Source of the DNA: Planctomycetaceae bacterium
GTDB taxonomy: Bacteria; Planctomycetota; Phycisphaerae; SM23-33
Direction of reading: 5' to 3'
NCBI GenBank assembly: GCA_021371965.1
Contig: JAJFVE010000130.1
Coordinates: 1-36,092, forward strand
Length of the DNA: 36,092 nt
Part shown: positions 31,585-36,092 of the stretch, one piece after another
How positions within the stretch are numbered: position 1 is the stretch's first letter
Layout of the letters: the number at the start of each line of letters is the position of its first letter
Notes under the pieces: model-generated
Seen by the model: the letters and a program-made list of their open reading frames with translations, nothing else
Told to the model about the DNA's origin: nothing
The model's database searches: none
Program-made: the position numbers and the translations under genes

Positions 31585-34500
31585 CTATTTGCGACGACGC
31601 CTCAGCAATGCGGCCATGCCGCCCAGAACCAGCAGGCTCATCGTCGCCGGCTCGGGGATTAGAGTCAGTTGCAGGTCATTGCCGGAATCGCCCAGGCTTA
31701 GTGTCCCCTCGTAGACGCCGACCATTCCGGTGAGGTTCGTTCCCAGAGTGCCGCTGATCAAGGCGTTGGTGTCGAAGAGGGTATAGACGCCCGGGCCGGC
31801 TGCGCCGGTGAAGACGAAATCGTCCCAGTTCAGCAGTCCGCCGCCGATGGTCAGCACATTGACGCCGGTCAAGGTGACCTTGTCGCCGTTGGTCCCGCCT
31901 AGTTCAAAAAGCATCGACTCAGAGGCGCCGCCAAGGGCTGCGGAGATGTTAAGGCTCTTGTTTATGGTCAGCTCGCCGATCGACGCGCCTGGGGCGAGTT
32001 TGCCGCCGCTGGCGATTGTGACCGCTCCGCCAATGATGCCGGTGCCGCCCAGGATGGCACCGGAGTTGACGGTGACGTTTCCGGTAGCCGCGGTCTGGTC
32101 GCCATTGATCAGCAACTTGCCGCCGTTGATCGTCGTCGTGCCGGTATAGGTATTGGCGCCGCCAAGCACCCATTTGCCTGCGCCATTCTTGGTCAGCGTG
32201 CCGGTGCCGGTGGTGATTGCCCCGGAGATCGCCCCGTCGCCCGCACCGTCCAGCGTGAGGTTTTGGGTTCCAGTGATGGACGTCGCTGCCGTGTTGAAGG
32301 TCAATGAGCCGGCATCGGAAGTGATCAGGGTTGCGCCGGCCAGCGTGACCGTCCCCCGCCACACATTCGCGCCGCTCTTGTTTCGCAGGGCGCCGGTGCC
32401 GTTGATACCGGTGCCGGTGAGGGACAGGGCCTCATTGCCGACCGTGATGCCGCCTTGGATTTCCAGGGCAGCGCCGGAAGCCACCGTCGTGCCGGCGTCG
32501 GTGGTGCCCAGGGCAGTGGCGTTGCCGATGTTGATCGCTCCGTAGTTCACCGTTGTGACACCGGTGTAGCTGTTGGCGCCGGTGAGGACGAGGGTGCCTA
32601 TGTCGTACTGCGGATTGCCGACAGGGCCTTTGAGCAGACCGCTGAGGCCGGTGCCACTGAGCACCCCGCTCAGGGTGGCCACGTTCGTTTCGACGACAAT
32701 CGATCGTACCGCGCCATTCAGGTTGATCGCATTCTTGAACTCTATCGCGTCAGTGGCCGTGATCGCATTGAGCACGAAGGTCGTCGGGTTGAAGGGGGCC
32801 GAACCCCACGTCAGGTCCGTCGGGCTTTCCAGCGTGCCAAAAGCAACCCTGACGGGGCCGCCGTGGGCGCTGAAGCCGCTGACGCCGCCAGTAATCCGCA
32901 TGTTGCCGGCATCGCTGCCGCCCGTGCGAACCAGGTCGGTGGATGTCTCGATGACCGCGTACTTGCCGCTGCCGAGGTCAGCACCACTGATGGTGAGCAG
33001 ACTGCCGACGGGCAGACCTGCGCCGTCGTCGGCCCGGAGTACACCGCCGGCGATGGTCGTGGCGCCGGTATAGGTATTGGTGCCCGAGAGCGTTGTATAT
33101 CCGGCCTTGGATTTTGTCAGCGTGGCGGCGTTGCCGGCCAGGTTCGCCGTGATCTCGGAGATGATGGCGCCGCCAAAGTAACTGTTCCAGATGTTGCCGT
33201 TGAGGATAAAGCTGGTCGCCGTCAGGGTGCCCGTCCCGATGATGTCGCCGCCGCCGACGGTGACGGCCCCGACAGTGTCACTATATCCGCCCATATCCAG
33301 CACCGCGCCCTGCTTGCCTTCAGCCGTTCCATTGACGGTGACGCCTCCGGATGCTATGGCGTTATTGCACCCGTAGGCCAGTCTGCCCTCGCTGATGGTG
33401 GTCAGGCCCCCGTACGTGTTGGCCCGAGTAAGCGTGAGCACTCCCGACCCGGACTTGGAAAGGGTGGCGCTGCCGCCGCCGAGAATTGCGCTGACTGCCA
33501 CGGCGCTGTCGTTGGCGAACGTGTAGCTTGTGCCGGTGAGCGTTCCGGTCGAGATATCCGCGCCGGTGATGTTCCCGGCGGTCAATGCGACCGCGCCGAC
33601 CGTATCGCTGTAAGTCCCCATCGCCAGCGTGCCGCCGTTGACCGTGACGGCGCCGCTGCTGATGGCGTCATTGATGCCGTAGGATAATGTCCCGCCGGCC
33701 ACGGTGGTCGCGCCGGTGTAGCCGTTGGCGGCCGCCAGAACCAGCGTGCCCGGGCCAGCCTTGGTCACGGGGCTGCTCGCGCCGGCAGCGCCGATCAGGG
33801 CGCTGACGGTCAGTGTGCCGGTATTGACGTTGAAGATCAACTCCTGGTTGGCGGTCGAGGGCACAATCCGCCCACTACCGGTGATGCTGTACTGGTTGTC
33901 ATTGCCGCCAACATAGAGAATGCCGCCCAGGCTGGTGGCGCTGGAGGAGGTAATCGTCAAGTTGTTGGCGCCCAGGTTCAGGCTGTCGCTGTTGGCGGTG
34001 TTGGAGATCTTGACGGTGTTGGCGGCCATCGCCCCGGCGAGGGATAGGGAGCCAGCCTGGATATAGTTGGCCGAGGCCAGCCCGCCACTGGAGGGCATCG
34101 CCCCGTCATAGGCGGATAGTGCCGCGATGGCGCCGTCGGCGGCGTTGGTGCTGTTGACGGCCCAGTCCTGCCCGTTGATGGTGGCCCAGCCGCCCAGGAT
34201 GTTGTTGACGTTCGTTGTGTCCGTGTCGGCAATGCCGGCCGCGCCGAAGTTCACCGCTGAACCGACGTTGCGGGCGATGGCGTTCATTCTCAGGATGGCG
34301 CTGCCGGCGCCTCGGGTAACGCTGGAACCGCTGGAGGCGCCCAGAGTCGTCGAGGCGACGACTTCCGTGTGGCTGCCGTTATTGAGCCGCAACGTTCCCC
34401 CGCTGAGAGTCAATGCCGCCGCGTCAGCCAGCTTGCTGTTGTTCTGCGTGGCGTAGTCGAGTTGGAGCGTGCCGGCCTTGATCGCCGTTGCCCCGGTATA

Positions 34501-35292
34501 TGTATTGGCGCCGCTGAAGATCTGTGTACCAGTCCCTGTCTTTGTGAGAAGGGTCGTGCCGCCGGCCATCACGCCCGAGAAATCCCCCGAGGCGTCATTA
34601 TTGCCAAGGCTCCATGTGGTGCCGACGTTGACGCGCCCGCTGCCGGAGAGGCCGTTAATATTGGCTGTTCGAAAGAGCGTCAGCGTTCCGCCGGTATTGA
34701 CGATGAAGTCGCCCTTGCCCTCGCCGCCGGCGGGATAGATGTACGAAAACTCGAGCGTGCCGCCGTTCTCGATGGTCGTATTTCCGGAATACCACCAGCG
34801 GTCTTTATAAGATCCGAAATTGCTGAAGTCGTTGTAGAACTTGACGCTTCCCTTGATGGTCAGCCCCCCATCGCCAGAGATGGGGCTGTGGATCGTCAAC
34901 GTGCCAGCGGTGCCGTCGAGAATGGAATCGCTCTTGAGGACGATCTGGCTACCGCCCGACCAGATATTGCGGGCGCCGCCGCTGCTGGCCAACGTGCCGC
35001 CATCGAGCGTCAGGTTGTACGCCTTGGTGTCACTTAAGAGCGCCAGTTTTCCGCCGCTGTCGATCTGCAGCGAATTGCCGGCGAAAACGGCGGAGTTGGC
35101 TTGCAGCGTGTACGCGCCCGTGAAGTAACCGTTTCCAGCGCTGGGAGAAGTCGCATCATTCCAGTGCAGGCCGCTGTTGAAGCTATATTGGGTTCCCGTG
35201 TCGCTGGCGTTCATATAGACGTCGGAGGCCTGCGCGGCAGCCGCGGCAACGAGAACGACTGCGATAGCTAAAACCCGTTTCGTGATCTTCAT
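31585..35292 (-). CDS. PEP-CTERM surface protein with autotransporter-type beta-strand repeats
   Basis: 1235 residues. ATG 35292 is chosen since GAGAGG lies 6 bases upstream; ATG 35298 is nearly equal. Signal peptide MKITKRVLAIAVVLVAAAAA then QASDVY. The mature part is rich in Gly, Thr, Ser and Asn, poor in Cys, and has at least six autotransporter-associated beta-strand repeats (LTKTGTGTQIFSGANTYTG, VTKAGPGTLVLAAANGYTG, LSKSGSGVLTLTRANTYGG, LTKSKAGYTTLSGTNTYTG, GTLVLTGANSYTGVTT, LTKNGAGKWVLGGANTYTG), each followed by a (G)GxL strand. The C-terminus IPEPATMSLLVLGG...LLRRRRK is a PEP-CTERM sorting tag: PEP, one membrane helix, Arg cluster. There is no autotransporter beta-barrel, so export relies on the PEP-CTERM/exosortase route. 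Likely an extracellular fibre or adhesin. It has its own promoter and terminator. Confidence 0.92.
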   Translation of the reverse strand: MKITKRVLAIAVVLVAAAAAQASDVYMNASDTGTQYSFNSGLHWNDATSPSAGNGYFTGAYTLQANSAVFAGNSLQIDSGGKLALLSDTKAYNLTLDGGTLASSGGARNIWSGGSQIVLKSDSILDGTAGTLTIHSPISGDGGLTIKGSVKFYNDFSNFGSYKDRWWYSGNTTIENGGTLEFSYIYPAGGEGKGDFIVNTGGTLTLFRTANINGLSGSGRVNVGTTWSLGNNDASGDFSGVMAGGTTLLTKTGTGTQIFSGANTYTGATAIKAGTLQLDYATQNNSKLADAAALTLSGGTLRLNNGSHTEVVASTTLGASSGSSVTRGAGSAILRMNAIARNVGSAVNFGAAGIADTDTTNVNNILGGWATINGQDWAVNSTNAADGAIAALSAYDGAMPSSGGLASANYIQAGSLSLAGAMAANTVKISNTANSDSLNLGANNLTITSSSATSLGGILYVGGNDNQYSITGSGRIVPSTANQELIFNVNTGTLTVSALIGAAGASSPVTKAGPGTLVLAAANGYTGATTVAGGTLSYGINDAISSGAVTVNGGTLAMGTYSDTVGAVALTAGNITGADISTGTLTGTSYTFANDSAVAVSAILGGGSATLSKSGSGVLTLTRANTYGGLTTISEGRLAYGCNNAIASGGVTVNGTAEGKQGAVLDMGGYSDTVGAVTVGGGDIIGTGTLTATSFILNGNIWNSYFGGAIISEITANLAGNAATLTKSKAGYTTLSGTNTYTGATTIAGGVLRADDGAGLPVGSLLTISGADLGSGKYAVIETSTDLVRTGGSDAGNMRITGGVSGFSAHGGPVRVAFGTLESPTDLTWGSAPFNPTTFVLNAITATDAIEFKNAINLNGAVRSIVVETNVATLSGVLSGTGLSGLLKGPVGNPQYDIGTLVLTGANSYTGVTTVNYGAINIGNATALGTTDAGTTVASGAALEIQGGITVGNEALSLTGTGINGTGALRNKSGANVWRGTVTLAGATLITSDAGSLTFNTAATSITGTQNLTLDGAGDGAISGAITTGTGTLTKNGAGKWVLGGANTYTGTTTINGGKLLINGDQTAATGNVTVNSGAILGGTGIIGGAVTIASGGKLAPGASIGELTINKSLNISAALGGASESMLFELGGTNGDKVTLTGVNVLTIGGGLLNWDDFVFTGAAGPGVYTLFDTNALISGTLGTNLTGMVGVYEGTLSLGDSGNDLQLTLIPEPATMSLLVLGGMAALLRRRRK

Positions 35293-35413
35293 CGCCATCC
35301 TCTCTTTCGTCATACAACGCGACCGAGAAACACAATTCACACCAGACTTGCCCGCCTCCGCCTCTGCTGGCCCAGCCGAATATGATGGCTTCTCCCGGGC
35401 CCAAAACGGGGCA

Positions 35414-35432
35414 ATTATCAGCGTATGATAAT
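35414..35432. promoter_or_regulatory. Palindromic operator candidate over the -10 box
   Basis: ATTATCA-GCGTA-TGATAAT, perfect 7-bp arms with a 5-base spacer. It overlaps the -10 hexamer at 35425-35430, where a bound dimeric repressor would block RNA polymerase. No regulator gene is in the window. Confidence 0.5.
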
Positions 35433-35453
35433 CGCATAACCCAAAATCGTCAA
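35425..35453 (-). promoter_or_regulatory. Sigma-70-type promoter for the beta-strand-repeat gene
   Basis: Minus strand TTGACG (35453-35448), a 17-base spacer, then TATCAT (35430-35425). This is close to consensus with ideal spacing, in an AT-rich patch of an otherwise GC-rich region. The expected start of transcription is near 35418, giving a leader of about 125 bases before the ATG at 35292. Confidence 0.65.
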
Positions 35454-35576
35454 TGGATAAAATCTGGAAGCGGTTGGTATATATCTGGAAGCCAAAGGGG
35501 CTGACAATGCCTCGTTTTACCTAAGTCATCCGCAAAAACAGACAGTACAAAGTTGACGATATTCAGGCAGAGCCTT

Positions 35577-36092
35577 CTAGTTGCGACGACGCCTCAGCAA
35601 TGCGGCCAAGCCGCCCAGAACCAGCAGGCTCATCGTCGCCGGCTCGGGGACGTACGTCAGATACAGTTGGGTGTCGTCGCCGCCGGCGATGCTGTCGCCG
35701 CGAACAACGCTGAACGTGTCGTAGGCCGTGTTGGTGAATCCGGTCTTATCCACCAGAAACTGATCCGACCCGGTAAACGTGGTGATGGCCGTATTGCTGT
35801 CGGCGATCAGCCACGTGTAGGGCGTAACGCTGTCAAAGTTGGCAGCCGCGCCGGCGGTGTTGTCGAGCTTGAGGCTGGCCAGGCGGATGATGAACTCGTT
35901 GCCGGCGCTGAGGGCACTGAGGTTAAGCGCGCCGGTAATATTGACCAAGTCCCATCCGGGATCAGTGCCGGCAGTCCCCAGAGTGTCGTTGATCTCGAAC
36001 CGGTAGCTGCCGCCGGCGCCCCAGGTCAGACCGGCCGCGTACGTCTGCGTGCCGGGGCTGTTGCCGGGGCTGAGGATGGCGCTGGCGCCGAT
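35577..36092 (-). CDS. PEP-CTERM protein, C-terminal part (cut by window edge)
   Basis: 171 residues are visible and the frame stays open to the edge, so the start is outside. It begins inside LSPGNSPGTQTYAAGLTW, the 'LxPGNSPG' turn found at the end of autotransporter-type repeat proteins, then EINDTLGTAGTDPGWDLVNI, ALNLSALSAGNEFIIRLASL, TPYTWLIADS, and ends with VPEPATMSLLVLGG...LLRRRRN, a PEP-CTERM tag. The last 70 coding bases (35581-35650) match those of the neighbouring gene (31589-31658) at 69 of 70 positions. No good terminator follows: a short AGGC-TCT-GCCT hairpin at about 35565-35575 lacks a close T-run. It is probably an exported surface protein of the same type as its neighbour. 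Confidence 0.88.
   Translation of the reverse strand: MGASAILSPGNSPGTQTYAAGLTWGAGGSYRFEINDTLGTAGTDPGWDLVNITGALNLSALSAGNEFIIRLASLKLDNTAGAAANFDSVTPYTWLIADSNTAITTFTGSDQFLVDKTGFTNTAYDTFSVVRGDSIAGGDDTQLYLTYVPEPATMSLLVLGGLAALLRRRRN

Noticed and set aside
31585..35292. Classical type V autotransporter
   Set aside because: Passenger-type repeats are present but there is no C-terminal beta-barrel; the protein ends with a PEP-CTERM tag instead.

Overview
The window looks like chromosome from a high-GC planctomycete, probably of the Phycisphaerae type. The evidence is exported PEP-CTERM proteins ending in a short membrane segment plus an Arg cluster, large exported PQQ-like beta-propeller proteins with an embedded methyltransferase-like fold, a hydrazine-synthase-alpha-like cytochrome, and intergenic spaces full of long nested palindromes. 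This assignment is inferred from protein architecture and has not been tested phylogenetically.

Layout. 1-753 (-) is the N-terminal part of a voltage-gated potassium channel. 853-12093 holds carbohydrate-related genes: a GH29-like protein, a GH42 beta-galactosidase and two right-handed beta-helix (GH141-like) proteins, with a small hypothetical gene (2285-2665) and the first PQQ-like protein (7169-9922) among them. 12100-14880 is an island of visibly lower GC. It carries four small genes of unknown function (two are tandem paralogues), a duplicated 3' end of the upstream beta-helix gene, a remnant of a REP-associated (Y1) transposase, a remnant of an HlyD-type adaptor gene, and an inverted pair of short repeats. 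15039-23452 (-) holds two very large PQQ-like proteins related to the first one, both ending in a malectin-like domain. 23777-27024 (+) is a three-gene ABC operon: exported protein with a C-terminal anchor, FtsX/MacB-like permease, ATPase. 27128-31467 (-) is a translationally coupled pair of exported c-type cytochrome proteins, one HzsA-like and one beta-propeller plus MauG-like. 31585-35292 (-) is a PEP-CTERM protein with autotransporter-type beta-strand repeats, with a clear promoter, a palindromic operator candidate and a rho-independent terminator. The window ends inside a second PEP-CTERM protein.

How the parts may work together. Most products carry signal peptides and are beta-propellers, beta-helices or surface repeat proteins, so this is mainly a cell-envelope and glycan-handling region. 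The strongest candidate for something under-described is the trio of exported PQQ-like propellers with an inserted Rossmann methyltransferase-like domain and a shared C-terminal Cys motif. Second is the low-GC island, in which small genes appear to have been inserted at the 3' end of a beta-helix gene. Three copies of one nested-palindrome family lie next to the PQQ-like genes.

No tRNA, rRNA or CRISPR array was seen.
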